Shown: positions 45,214 to 57,061, numbered from the stretch's first letter. The stretch is 64,000 nucleotides of DNA from Chloranthus sessilifolius (GCA_021018995.1 CM037596.1:86869184-86933183); one strand, 5' to 3'. Notes: generated from the sequence alone by a model not told the origin. A program made the numbers and translations.

Positions 45214-46566
45214 CTTGTATGATGTCATTACTATTCTGGGTATCTTCGGTTGTGACTGCGTCTACCCGTCCTTGAACAATCAGCTTCCTTGTCTGCATCT
45301 GTCTTGCCATAGGAGTAGAAGCCGTCCTTTCCTTCCTCAACTCTGGGTAGTCCCTGATTATATGCCCCATCTTCCCACACTTAAAGCAACTGCCTGCACC
45401 CCACCTACAGTCAAAAGTCTTGTGAGACTTGCCACATCTAGCACATGTCTCAACCGGGGTAGATGATGTTGCCTTGGAGAAACCCTGAGTAACGGATACT
45501 CCTCTGGTGGTAGCAGGGCTCTCATAATGAATCGATCTCCCAGAAGTAGGCATAGCTGGCCTAGAGTAACCGATCTGAGGTGGTCTAGAGTAGTGGGTCT
45601 GTGTAAACTGTCTCTGACCAGGCGCTACAAAATGCGACTTTTTATTCACTGATTCATAGTTTCCTCCACTACTTTGATCCACCTGTCCCTTTCCTTGTTG
45701 CTCTCGCTTCTTGTACATTTCATTAAGCGATCTCTCCACCACAAGCGCCTTTCCCATGACTTCTGTATAAGTCTCCAACTCAAATGCCGCAACCCTATCA
45801 TGTAGGATCAGCCTCAACCCATTTTCAAACTTATTGGCCTTCATAATTTTTGTGGCCACATAATCAGGAGCAAATCTTAACAATCGTATAAACTCTGTGC
45901 CATACTCTCTCACGGTCATTGCCCCTTGCTCCAAGAATATGAATCTTGCAACCATCTGATTCTTTAACTGCCTTGGGATGTACTCCTTGTTGAACACTTC
46001 AACAAATTCTTCCCATGTCCTCAAACCCCCTGGGTGCTCTTGTTCTCTTCTCAATAACACTAACTTCCACCGCGGGTTGGCATCTCCTTCCAATTGACAC
46101 GAAGCCTAACTTTCTCGGTATTCATGCATAGCATTCTCTCCAATAGGTTCTCAATTTGATCTAACCACTTTTCCACCTCCAATGGGTCAGTCTGACCATG
46201 AAAGCTTAGAGGTCTCAAGTTCCTGAACTCTACAAATCCAAAGTGATATGGATTTGTAGTTGTAAGAGGAGGTGGAGGTGGTGTATGTTGCTGATTATGA
46301 GTAGTTAACAATGCTACTTGCTAAGCCATGGTACTTGCCATAGCCTCCATGGTCTGCATCATTCTCTGCCTTTCTGCTCTTTCTTCATTTCTTTCCTGCT
46401 CTCTTTCATGATCTCTATTTTCTGGATTACTACTTTCTGGAACAACTCTATGTCCCATTAGGACTCTATTTGAACTGGTGGGAACTTCATCCCCACTCAT
46501 CAAGTTTCTTCCATGACCGCCTCTCGGTCGGCCCTTTCCTCTAGCATACATGACGCTCTGCAACAT
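45214..46566 (-). pseudogene. gag: C gag region
   Basis: Minus strand. Basic start (MYARGKGRPRGGHGRNLMSG near 46550), charged ERERNEERAERQRMM-type stretch, capsid block (LRPLSFHGQTDPLEVEKWLD near 46220, GLRTWEEFVEVFNKEYIPRQ near 46020-45965, QGAMTVREYGTEFIRLLRFA near 45930), a Tyr/Ser/Pro-rich linker, then two knuckle motifs CARCGKSHKTFDC and CFKCGKMGHIIRDYP near 45450-45350. Broken fossil. Confidence 0.8.
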
Positions 46567-46642
46567 GAAACCAAAGTTTCATTAGCAGAAGGTCCCTATA
46601 CTCTGATAAAATCTAAGAATTGTCAGAAATTATAAAGAAAAT

Positions 46643-46656
46643 GTTTTGATACCAAC
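46643..46656 (-). promoter_or_regulatory. C primer-binding site (initiator tRNA-Met type)
   Basis: Minus strand GTTGGTATCAAAAC directly after the 5' LTR end, close to the usual TGGTATCAGAGC. Confidence 0.65.
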
Positions 46657-49160
46657 TGTGGCAACCCAGATTTTGGTACCCTGAAACCCATGCCATCTAT
46701 ACGACCCTCGAGGCCACACCCCGTATATCACACAGAACATTTGGTACATCCACACACAATGCAGAACAAAGTATAAAGCGAATAAAGTAGATAGAGACAT
46801 CATACTAAAGAAATATCCACATCTATACGATAATCAACTGACAGATTACTCAAAAGACGGTTCTAATCTCATGCCAAATGCATGAACAAAAGAACCGAAC
46901 CAAACCATCAGTGATAACTAAATGTCACCCTATGATGATTCGCCCAAAATGAATACAATATCTAACAATTGCATCATTTCTTAGTTAGAATGGCCGGATG
47001 TACCAAGCCTTACAAAACAATCTCAAACTAGCGCAGCAAAGTCCACTAGAAGAAATCCTCTTGAGGGGGCTCTGTCTCCTCTCCAACAATGTACTCAAAA
47101 TCCTCTAGGTCTAGATCCCCAGTACCCGTTGCATCCTCAGAACCTGTGACGTATAGTCGAAGGGTGAGATACATCATAGCTCAATAGGGAAAAATTAAGA
47201 TAGCATGCATATTTTCAATATCACACATATCTTTCATGACATAACACAAATCATATATTTCTTAAAAGAACACAATTTAAAAGCATTTAAATTGAATGAA
47301 ACTAATAACTGATGCACATTTTAAAAGTCACACTTACCATAACTCAAAAGTCCTTTTCTTACTTTACAAAACTTAAATCAATCACTTAAATAGTTCCTCG
47401 AGCAAATATAGCATCGAGCTCCCGAGGGAATACCCACCATCGTCGTTCAATTAAACCCTTAGCTCATATATAAACGCAAGCCGTCTTGAATGGAGGTGAC
47501 TTGCTGAACACATATTACCGCAGAATGGTAATCAAAGAGCGGATATCCTATCGTACTAGAGCACAAGTTGTACGGATATCCCACCGTATCGGTCACGGAT
47601 ATCCCGCCACGTCAGTCATAGATATCTCACTGTGTCGGTCGGGTATTCACACGAAAACCTTAAATCAAAGTACTAAATCTACATATAGTTATTCACAGTG
47701 ACTTTGTGATAATTATAATAGGCTTTGACTTCAAAGTTCTCACACATATTCACATCCTTATGAGGTCACATGCACATATATCTCTGATTTCTAAAGTTCT
47801 CAAACATATTCACATCCTGATGATGTCACATGCACACATATTTCTGATCTCTTGCCGAAAATGCACATATTCATATCATACTTCACACGCACAAACCCAC
47901 ACATTTTTTCTTAGTGATCACACATATCACACTTGCATATTTAAAATATGATGAATCCATGCTATAGCAAAACATATCGTAAAACACACATTCACATCAT
48001 ATCACTACACACATGCCTGGTGAAATCAAATACACATGCTAAGAAGTTCTCCTTACCTCACACGAAGTCGCATTATAATTTTCCTAGCTCATAGTTGCTT
48101 TTCTAATCCATGGTTCAAGCTCACACCTATCATACACGGATTCATAAACAAAATGTCAAAGATGACGTAAAACAGGAAGGTACAAAGTCTCCCAAAAGTC
48201 CACAAGTTAAAACTAAAACAAAACTCTGAACTGTCATAAATCAATCGATTGAATCAAATTCGATCGGTCGGTTTTCCTTCAGAAAACTAGATCCTATTCA
48301 CACAAAAATTCGACCAGTCGATCCCAAATCAACCGGTCAGTTTTCTAAAATCGACCGGTAGATTTCTATTCAACCGGTCGTTTTCTCAAAAACCAACTCT
48401 ACACGCTCACTATTTTTCTAAATCGACCGGTCAATGCTACTTTCGACTGGTCAGTTTCCAAATCGACAGGTCGAATTTCATTCGACTGGTTGGAATCGTG
48501 ATTGGCCTTCAGATCTCACAACTTGTCAAAAATTGACTGGTAAGTTTTGAATTCGACTGGTTGGTTTTTCACAGATTTCACCCAGTTCGGGTTTGCACTT
48601 CTCAAATCCTTTTTCCTTTACTTTTTCTCTCTTTCTTCTTCCAATTCTCTTCCCATAATCATAACTAAGCTATCAACTTAGTCTATACAGATTCATATAA
48701 TTCTTAACTTCTTAAATCGATCGATTCCTCGATCCGAGCTTCACAATTTGGCTTCGTAGCTTGAAGTCTTAGATTCCACCTAATTCAAAGCCTTTGAATC
48801 ACACACACCTTCCGATCCTTCACGCACTCTCACGTATTCAATTCAGCTTACCTCTTTCTCCTCATTTACTCCCTCTCACTTCTCATTTACTCTTCTCAAC
48901 AACCTAAGACAAGAGAAATAATTTCTCTTTAAGTTTAACTCCTTTATAAAGGCCTAAACTTAGGTGTTACGCACATACACCCATACTAGGTGTATCAAAA
49001 CTCACTCAAAGGTCCATATATGATACTTATTCATTCTCAATTTCACTTAACACATGCCACAACACAACCTATTCATTACATTCACAAGGTCGGGCACTTG
49101 ACCTGACGGACACGCACACCAAGGTGTACTATTCAAAGTTAAAAATTTTCAGACGTTACA
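46657..49160 (-). repeat. C 5' LTR (right copy)
   Basis: Pairs with 34240-36704. Minus-strand start TGTAACGTCTGAAAATTT (49160). TATA box 48952-48941, palindrome array 48565-48244, repeats 48000-47700, minisatellite 47650-47530, AGCT module 47184-47142. Confidence 0.9.
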
Positions 49161-49165
49161 ACTAC

Positions 49166-49800
49166 AGTTTATAGAGTTGAAATAAGACAGGATGACCGTA
49201 CGCGAGTATGGGGCCGAGTTCACGAGGCTTTTGAGGTTTGCACCACAACATATAGCTATTGAGTTGATGAAGGCTAGGAAGTTTCAATGTGGCATGAGGC
49301 CGAACGTATAACAAAGAGTCTCACTGTTTGAGTTGGGAGCATGCTGAGGTAATGGCCAAGGCCCTTATGGCTGAGGAAGACATCGAGAAGATGCATAAGA
49401 GGAGAGACCAACAAAATAGGAGTGAAGCAAGTTGAGAGCAATCTTATGCTTCCGAGTAGACAAACATAGAATCAAGACTACTAATGCCAACACCTATCCA
49501 ACATGCACAGACTGCCTACTCGAGACCACCCATGTCTACGTCTCCTTGGCGTTTCCGCCTTTCAAACCCTACTATAGCTAGAACGTCAAGGGTGCAGCAA
49601 CCTTCACATAGCACTTCATCCACACCGGTTGAATCATGCACATAGTGTGGAGGACGATATAAGAAGAAGGAATGTCGGTGGGCCACTAGCGCATGCCTCA
49701 AATGTGGCTAGATGGGACATCAGGTAAAAGATTGTCCCTAGAAGGGAAAGGAAAGAACAACTTTGACATCTATTCAGAGGCCCTAGGTTAACTTTCGCAG
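49166..49800 (+). pseudogene. gag: B gag, C-terminal part with zinc knuckles
   Basis: Continues B gag after C. Capsid end with words for MTVREYGAEFTRLLRFAPQ (near 49190-49250), then a linker, then a knuckle region near 49630-49740 (words KKKECRWATSACLKCG and MGHQVKDCP). Similar to C and E7. Broken fossil. Confidence 0.75.
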
Positions 49801-50308
49801 TTAATGGTTGTAAAATTTTCTATTGTCGACATCGCATTTTGGATTAATGATTAGGAATTGTGGTTCATGGATAAACTTTGTAGTGGTGGGTGTGCTGTAA
49901 GGATTTATCATGTATTGATAATTTAAACTTTTGATGATTAATAGTGTGAACTTTGTCATGATGATCGACTTAAATCTTGTGGATGTGTTTATAAATATTG
50001 TGGATGTGTTCTTGCTATTGGTCAATGGTTAAGATTTCTTTATAATAATGGTTTAAATGCTGAGATGAACTTTAGCAGGAGCTTGGTAACAAATAATTAC
50101 TAGGATACACACCAAAAGTAATAGGATAAATTTTTTATAACGAAAATTCTTTCAGGAGGGGAAAATGTAATGACCTCGATCTTCATTGATGTCGAATCAC
50201 TGACTCTTGAGGAGGATGTAACTACTCTTGTTCGAGACTACTAGGTATCCATACTTCATAGAATAAGGTACATAAATTTTCAAGGATGAAAATTCTTTGA
50301 GGGAAGAA
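49801..50308 (+). other. B noncoding remainder with two purine tracts before the 3' LTR
   Basis: AT-rich DNA without recognisable pol. Purine tracts at 50153-50164 (followed by TGTAATGACC, itself LTR-start-like) and at about 50297-50308 (followed by the B 3' LTR). Both are preceded by ACGAAAATTCTTT or ATGAAAATTCTTT, the usual chromovirus lead-in to the 3' LTR. Confidence 0.6.
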
Positions 50309-50728
50309 TGTAGCATCCCAAAAATTTCTGAACCCGAACGCGCCCAATTTCGTGTACATGTTCTGCAAGGCACGAAATCCCACCTTGAATTTTTAAATAA
50401 TTTATTTATAAGCATGCATTTTGGGTGTGAAAAGTGAAGTTAGATGTTAGTTTTGGTAAATTTTTAAAAAATCTATGCATCAACTCACGGTGTGTCAGCT
50501 TAACACCGAACTTAGCTTTTAAGTTAAAAGTGGATATAAATAAGCTTCGTAAGAACATCATTGGTGAGAAATTTAGTTTTAGGTGAAGTTAGACCTTGTT
50601 TTACCATTGATAAGAACCAATGCGCCGACTCACGGTGTATCGACTATACACCAAGACAAGCCCCTTAAGTCAAAGAGGATAAGATTATTAAAACAAAATA
50701 TCTATGATATTTTGTTTTGTTGTGTGAG

Positions 50729-50765
<37 letters not shown>

Positions 50766-53198
50766 CTACCACTCTCCCCAAACCCCCTTTGAAGCCCCAA
50801 TACGTGAGATCCCTCTGCAAGCCTCCTCTTCTTCGTCTTCTTCGCAAGAATCACTATTGATTGACAAAAATGGGTTTTAAAAAGGGGGGAAACGCACAGA
50901 ATCTTGCAAATTTGTGTGGGAGAATCTGAATTTGCGCGTGTGAATTTCCCTCAGAAAATAGGCCAAAACTGCATTAGAAAAACTCGCTCGCGTGAGTTTT
51001 GTGTGCCACAGAATATGGCAAATTCATGCGGGAAAATTGGAATTCTGCGCGCGAATTGGGTGCTAACACTGCCTCGGTATGTTGGCCATAATGTTTTATT
51101 CCAAACTCGGATTGATACTATTCTTGCGGATTTGGAAAGAAGACAACGAGCTCTATAACTTTTATGAAATAAAAATCTTATGAATCAAATATTTTAAAGG
51201 TCAAAATTGAGCTGAAACTTGGATCAGGTTCTAAGTTAACAAGAACTTTGCCATTTTCCCTCGGTTTTGAAGAAACAGTTAAATACGTCGGAGTTGTTAG
51301 TAATTAAGATCGATCCTTGATGCATCATCATATGTGTGTGATGTAGGAGTAGGAATTAGTCACCGTCGATAAGGGTCATCTCACACCTTATTGCGACGTT
51401 AGGAATGGAGGTAGGGGAAATTCACTATCCAATAGCATTTTGACTTTGATCCATAGATCTTTGATATATTCGAATTGAAGTTGGTTTAGAATGTGTTTGC
51501 CTTAGAATCTATTGAAATATTATGATCTTAGAACTTTCAAACTGAAATGTGAACTCTGAAATTAGAACTCTGAAATTGAGTGAGAATTTGATATAGAAAT
51601 TTGGATATTAGTCCTGAATCGTTGAGCTTTGATTAGTGAATCCGTTGAACAGTGAATCTGATTTAATAGAAATTTGCATCTGAATCATTTGAACCCTTGA
51701 ATCATCGAGATTTGGATCTGACATCGACTCTTTGAAATTTGATTAGTGAATCTTAGACAATGAATAAATTTGGAAATAGAATGGAATTGAACATTGAAAA
51801 TTACTGAATAGTAAACATTGAAGTCTTTGAAATTATTAGTTGCATCTGGATTTTTTAATTTGGAATGTTGAATCACATTGAACTCTAAATTGGAAGTTAA
51901 GAATCTTTGAACTTGAATCTGAGTGTATAGAAATGTCATTGAGTCTTCTGAACCTGGAATTTGGAGTCTGAATAAGAATCTACTGGTATTTAAATCTGAA
52001 TTATGAAGTGTGAATCTGAGCTTAAACTAATCCTTTGAAATGAGTTTTGAATTTGAACTGCGAATTTGAATATGGACTATGGATATGAATATGACTCTGA
52101 ACTTTGAACAATGATGTGAACTCCGAATATGGACATCGAATATGTGCTTTCAGTCGAAAGATTGGAATATTGAGTCTAATAGAATCTTTTATGAACATTG
52201 AACCTTATATGAATTTTGGACATGAACTGTGAACTTGAATATGTACACCCTAACTGGACAATGACTACAAGACTGTACATTGATTGGACCAGTACGGCGG
52301 GTAATCCGTTCACACTGTATATTACATATTGCAGACACTGGCTGGACTAGTACAATAGGTTTTCCATTCATATTTGTACACTGAACATTGCATACATATC
52401 GATCGGCAATGGATTATCCTTACACACGCATACTACATATACACCGATCGACGGGTTATCCATACACCTCATACACAATACAGATGATAGAACGACTGGA
52501 TATCTGTACACACTGCATACACTGACTAGACCTGTACGGTGGTTTATCTATACACACTATGAACTGCATACACTTACTGGACTGGTACAGTGGGTTATTT
52601 GTGTATACGACATACACTGACTGGACCGGTTCGATGGGTTATCCGTACACACTATACACTGCATATATTGACTGAACCATTATATACACTGTCTGGACCG
52701 GTACGGCGAGTCATCCATACACACTGTAAGATATGAACTGGAAATCTGACCATTGTAAGATGGGAATAATGGAAATCTTGACACTGTAAGCTAGTGAATC
52801 TGAACACTGAACTCTGTAAGTCTTTGAGTCCGAATAGAAAATTTGAATTTGACCTTGAATATGAATTTGGGAACACAAAAAAAGGAATTTTGAAAAACAC
52901 TATCATCAAATTTTGTGTGAAACTTTGAACTAGCGATCGATTCAAAGATATATGCAAATCAGTTTTGATATTATCATCTTTTGAACCCTGTCATTGAATC
53001 CATGCATTGATATGATAAGATGTGAAATTGTATTTGATTTTCTTCTACTGAGCTTAGACTGTTAGCTCACCCCGACTATACATCACAGGTGTAGCTCTTG
53101 ATCAAGACCCTGGACTTGAGGAGAATCCAAATTTATGTACGGAGAAAGTAGTACTTTTGTACATTTGTGTACCACTGTTTAGGTGATGGTCGGCCTTC
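50309..53198 (+). repeat. B 3' LTR
   Basis: Pairs with the B 5' LTR: GA tract (50729-50763), hairpin array (about 50905-51060), uninterrupted E2 target region (51375-51400), AT-rich repeats (51400-52255), minisatellite (52260-52725), AGCT module (53049-53090). Similarity to the 5' LTR ends near 53198 after GATGGTCGGCCTTCACC. Confidence 0.8.
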
Positions 53199-53423
53199 AC
53201 CTGTAGCAGCTGCCACATTTTTATCCTGACAATACAAGGTATGAACTCGAGCAGGGTCAGGCTTGTGCCAAAAACGTGACACAAAGAATTGATTTAGAAT
53301 TTTAATGATGACTGTTAAATAGTGGAACCTTAGTGGCCCAGTATTAATTATTAAGTGAAACAATGGTTGATCATTGATTTGGTACGAATTAAAATATATG
53401 GTGCCCTCTTTCAAGATGAAATA
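53199..53423. other. Unassigned stretch between B and E7
   Basis: About 225 bp with no match I can see to other parts of the window and no coding signature. It may be host DNA or part of E7. Confidence 0.4.
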
Positions 53424-53538
53424 TGTCGTAACACAATTTTAAATAATACATAGGACTGCTTGACACTGAGGGGTGTCAACCCTTTGACCCAACACCCAGT
53501 AGTACATGGAGAAAAATGCCAACCAGGGTCTGATGGTC

Positions 53539-54872
53539 TTGCCTCGGCAACTGAGGCAAGCACAATTGGTTGCCTCGGCAACTGAGGCAAGTGAATACAA
53601 GTACTAATTATGTGTATTAGGAAATACACTTAAACTATTAATCCACCCAATATATCTAAGATAGGTGTGTTGGCTTTATATTAAAGCTAAACCTAGTTGG
53701 CTTATACACTTAACAAGTGTATTAGTTTTGTATGCAAGTCAAGCCTATTTTGGCTTATATACATATACAAGGAAAAGTTGTGCTAGAAATGTAGGGAATC
53801 CAACCCTTAAACATCTTGTAAGCTATTTTATTTTGCCTATCGCCTCCACGAATGCATAAGTCATTCTCGACTCCATTGCACGCAAAGTACACAAGCTCTA
53901 CAAGAGCTCGCCAGCCATTTCCTTCTTCCTTCCGTTTAAACCTTTGAAAAAGTTCATTAGCAAACAGACCCTGCAGAATTTCAAAACAAAAAAATTGTAA
54001 AATCCCCTAGCAAAAGAAAGCCTTCTTCTAGCTCTAATTCTCAAACCCTTCTTCTTAAATTTCTTAAATCTTTTGAATTCAAACCTTGAATTCAGAACCG
54101 GGGATCGCAAGGTGACCTGCGATTCGATCAAGAGAATTACGAAGGCAATCTCTTGGTCTCAAAGAATTCATTACCGCCCTTGTTCTTAGAAGTGCAGCGG
54201 CCTCGATACCGACACCATTTCGGCATCGTTATAACCACAAATTCACCATAAGGTATGTCATAAAACGAACCACCTCTTAGTTTCATTCGACTTAATTGTT
54301 TATAATCAATTATTGGATTATGGTATTGATTCCATGAGCTCGATGAATCGGAAGCACAAAGAAATGCAATTTTGACAAAGGTTCGAAGTCAAAATCTTCA
54401 TTGATTTCACTCTGAAACTTTCACACCGATTTACGAATTATAAAGTGTTCTCTGTGCAACAAATAAACATATAAGTTGTATATAGAGTGGAAGGTCTGGC
54501 CATTTATGTGAACAAAAAACTCAGAAAGGAGCAAGAAAGTACATAGCAAGCCAAGCCTGACAAGCTTGGCGCGGCAAGGCTTAAGTTGCTGTGACAAGGT
54601 GTTGGCTGAGTGGCTTGCCTCGGCAAGTATGTCCTTGCTGCGACAACCCTATGCTTTGACCATTATTCGGTATTTTGGTCATAACTTTTGGCCCCGAACT
54701 CCGATGGGCACGATTCTTAAGGTGTTGGAAAGGGGACAATAAGCCGTATAACTTTCATGAATAAAAAAATTCATGAATCTAACGTTTAAAGGGTCAAAAT
54801 ATAGTGACAAGTTGAGGCAAGCTGAGAGACTTGCCTCGGCAAGAGGCAAGCTAAGAAGCTTGCCGAGCAAGC
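53539..54872 (+). repeat. E7 hairpin words (CTTGCCTC...GAGGCAAG)
   Basis: CTTGCCTC and GAGGCAAG arms around GGCAACT at about 53538-53560, and a shorter-armed copy 31 bp later. Related words (TTGCCTCGGCAAG, GGCAAGCT, AGCTTGCC) cluster at 54547-54660 and 54815-54872. Confidence 0.65.
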
Positions 54873-55974
54873 CTGTGTCTGGCTTCTATAGTTGCCTGGT
54901 TCTGTCTTTGGTCTGGGTTTATGTGCAGTGTATTAACCCTTACGATTCGTGACAATAGATGGTACATATCTAGAGTCTAAGGCGACCCAGTAACCCATTT
55001 TAAAATACTAAAAGCTATGAATATTAAATTATAGGAGCTTGGTGCACATGACAAGCTCGTACTGAGGAATGTACCTTGAATGCGTGCGTGCACATGAAAT
55101 CAGTAACACGTAAGCTTGATTTAAGGTAGGGAGTTTACATTGCTGAATTATGTTTTATTTTCTCATTCATCTCTGGTTTAGCAAGTTAATTTATGTATGA
55201 ATATGCCCATGTATGGATATGTGTGGTTATAATAGTTTCCGTTTAATGAATAATGATGTATAATGGTGATAAGAGATTCAATATAGGCGAGTGTTGTTGT
55301 ATGACTATGCTCATGTCAGTATTGATGATGATGATAAAGTCAATTGAAATTAATGTTTTGCATGACTCGGCTAGTGACGGTTTTAATGTATAAATATGCT
55401 AGTTCTGCATTATGTTATGAAATTCAGTTCGATATACGGTTATGAAATGATGATGCTAGATGAATGCTTATGAATCATGATGCATGATGCAAGTTCAGAT
55501 TCAACGTATAATAATGTATGAACATGCTAGCTCAGTTATGATGAATAGTTAGCTCAGTTTCGATATGTGACTATGAATGATTATGCTAGTTTAAATTAAT
55601 GCCTTTGCATGACTATGCTCGTGTCAAGTTCAATGCATGAATATGTATGATAAGGATACAAGCAGTTTTGACGTATGGCTATTATGCTAATTCAGTTAGA
55701 TGTGTGGTTATAAATGATGATAAGATCAGTTAAGTTTGAATGATAATAAGATCAGTTATGTATGAATAATGATAAGATCAGTTATGTACAAATGATGATA
55801 AGATCAGTTTCGATACATGACTATGAATAGTATGCTAGTTCAGTTATGCAAGCTTCAGTTATACTAGTTCAATTTTGATATGTGATTTTATGCTATCTGC
55901 TCATGATGTTCTCGCATACCTGATACCATGCATGATCACGTCTTGATTCCTTGTACTCGCTTGCTTCATTCTTA

Positions 55975-56205
55975 AGTGATCCTACTAACTCAAGAGCTTG
56001 ATGTCTCGGTCCAAGTGACCCTATTAACTTAACTCAGGGGCTTGATTTCTTGGTTCAAGTGACCCTGTTAACTTAGTTCAGGAGCTTAATTTCTCGGTCT
56101 AAGTGATCCCGCTAACTCGGGAGCTTGATTATCTCGGTCCAAGTGATCCCGCTAACTCGGGAGCTTGACAAGTGATCCCACTAACCCGTAAGCTTGATTC
56201 TCTTG
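55975..56205 (+). repeat. E7 LTR minisatellite
   Basis: Four or five units of roughly 45-60 bp with AAGTGATCCCGCTAACTCGG, GAGCTTGATT and TCTCGGTCC. It ends about 842 bp before the LTR end, the same place as in B, C and D. Confidence 0.8.
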
Positions 56206-56496
56206 TTCTTGTATATATATGTTGTCTGATAGCTTGTTTAACCTAAACCTATTTCAGCGTGAGTCCTTGTATCTATTTCAGCATGATCCCATATTCAACA
56301 TGATTCCTTGTATTATTCAGCATGATTATTTCAGCATAATAGTATGATAAATTATTCATATGATTAATGACTTGTTTATGATATATGTTGCTAGAATAGA
56401 TATAAGATAAGATATAATGTGCTTAGATTTGTAATTTATATGTCAAGAGGTAAATTGGTAATTTAACATAGTAGTTAGCACTGTAAATTTCCCTGC

Positions 56497-56540
56497 TGAG
56501 CTTCGATGATAGCTCATCCCATGACTTTATGTCTTAGCTA
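56497..56540 (+). promoter_or_regulatory. AGCT module in E7 LTR
   Basis: TGAGCT, spacer, TAGCTCATCCCATGACTTTA, then TGTCTTAGCT. The CACAGGT part is less well kept than in B, C and D. About 507 bp from the LTR end. Confidence 0.55.
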
Positions 56541-57049
56541 TAGATATTGACCCTAAGCACAAGAGTGATCCCACGTATGTATAGGTCGAGAAGGACGAGG
56601 AAGAGTGATCCCATTGGAAGGAGAGGAAGAAAAGGACGAGAAGGACGGGGAGGAAGAATTCGCTGAGGAATTCTTTCCCAAGTAGGTGAGAGAGAGAAAA
56701 TGCTTGAGAGAGGTTTATTTTGAAAACTTGTATAAATAGCAGTATATGTTTTGATGATATGTTTGATACTTCATGTATAGGTCTTCTTTCTATTATTTAG
56801 ATGACAGGTGGCCATCATCAGTGAAAAGCTATACATGGCTTTTGTTTATATTTGATATATTTTCCTGCTTTTGGATAGATGAATGAATATCAGTTATTGC
56901 CATATTTCTTCATATCATTGTTAATTAAATTCGTTTTCGCATATGTAACACTTTGTATATGATGCCCTTGTATGATAGGATCATGTTAGGTGATCCAACG
57001 ATGCGACCTTTCCTGTATACAATGAGGGAAAAAGTTGGGTCGTCACAGG

Positions 57050-57061
57050 TGGTATCAGAGC
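57050..57061 (+). promoter_or_regulatory. E7 primer-binding site (initiator tRNA-Met)
   Basis: TGGTATCAGAGC, an exact match to the usual chromovirus primer site, two bases after the LTR end. Confidence 0.85.

Larger units (their letters stand above)
34235..49165 (-). mobile_element. C: minus-strand chromovirus with accessory ORF and ACTAC target duplication
   Basis: Full-structure element inserted in B gag. ACTAC lies at 34235-34239 and 49161-49165. LTRs 34240-36704 and 46657-49160 (about 2.5 kb). In its own (minus) direction: LTR, primer site, gag, an AT-rich spacer, protease, RT, RNase H, integrase with chromodomain, palindrome array, accessory ORF (split by G), polypurine tract, LTR. LTR divergence is roughly 10 percent by eye, so C is older than E2. 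Broken fossil with many breaks, probably more than fifteen. Confidence 0.9.
15765..53198 (+). mobile_element. B: chromovirus with long LTRs, hosting E2, F and C
   Basis: Plus-strand element. The 5' LTR runs 15765-33558 and is split by E2 and F. Its own length without them is about 3.6 kb. An initiator-tRNA-Met-type primer site and gag follow; gag is split by C. A purine tract (about 50297-50308) and a 3' LTR (50309 to about 53198) close it. The LTR copies match in several long blocks with clear divergence, so B is older than E2. I recognise no pol inside B. Broken fossil; its right-hand target duplication cannot be seen. Confidence 0.8.
53424..57047 (+). repeat. E7 LTR (about 3.6 kb)
   Basis: Candidate start TGTCGTAACACAATTTT; the end TCGTCACA is followed by the primer site. 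Order: TTGCCTCGGCAA hairpins (53539-53591), TATA-like CTTATATACATA (near 53754), second hairpin group (54547-54872), AT-rich ATGAATGATGATAAGATCAG-type repeats (55200-55900), minisatellite (55975-56205), AGCT module (56497-56540), end. The start is less certain than the end. Confidence 0.65.

Noticed and set aside
53199-53423. Host gene fragment between B and E7
   Set aside because: No open frame of note, no codon pattern and no recognisable domain. Left unassigned.
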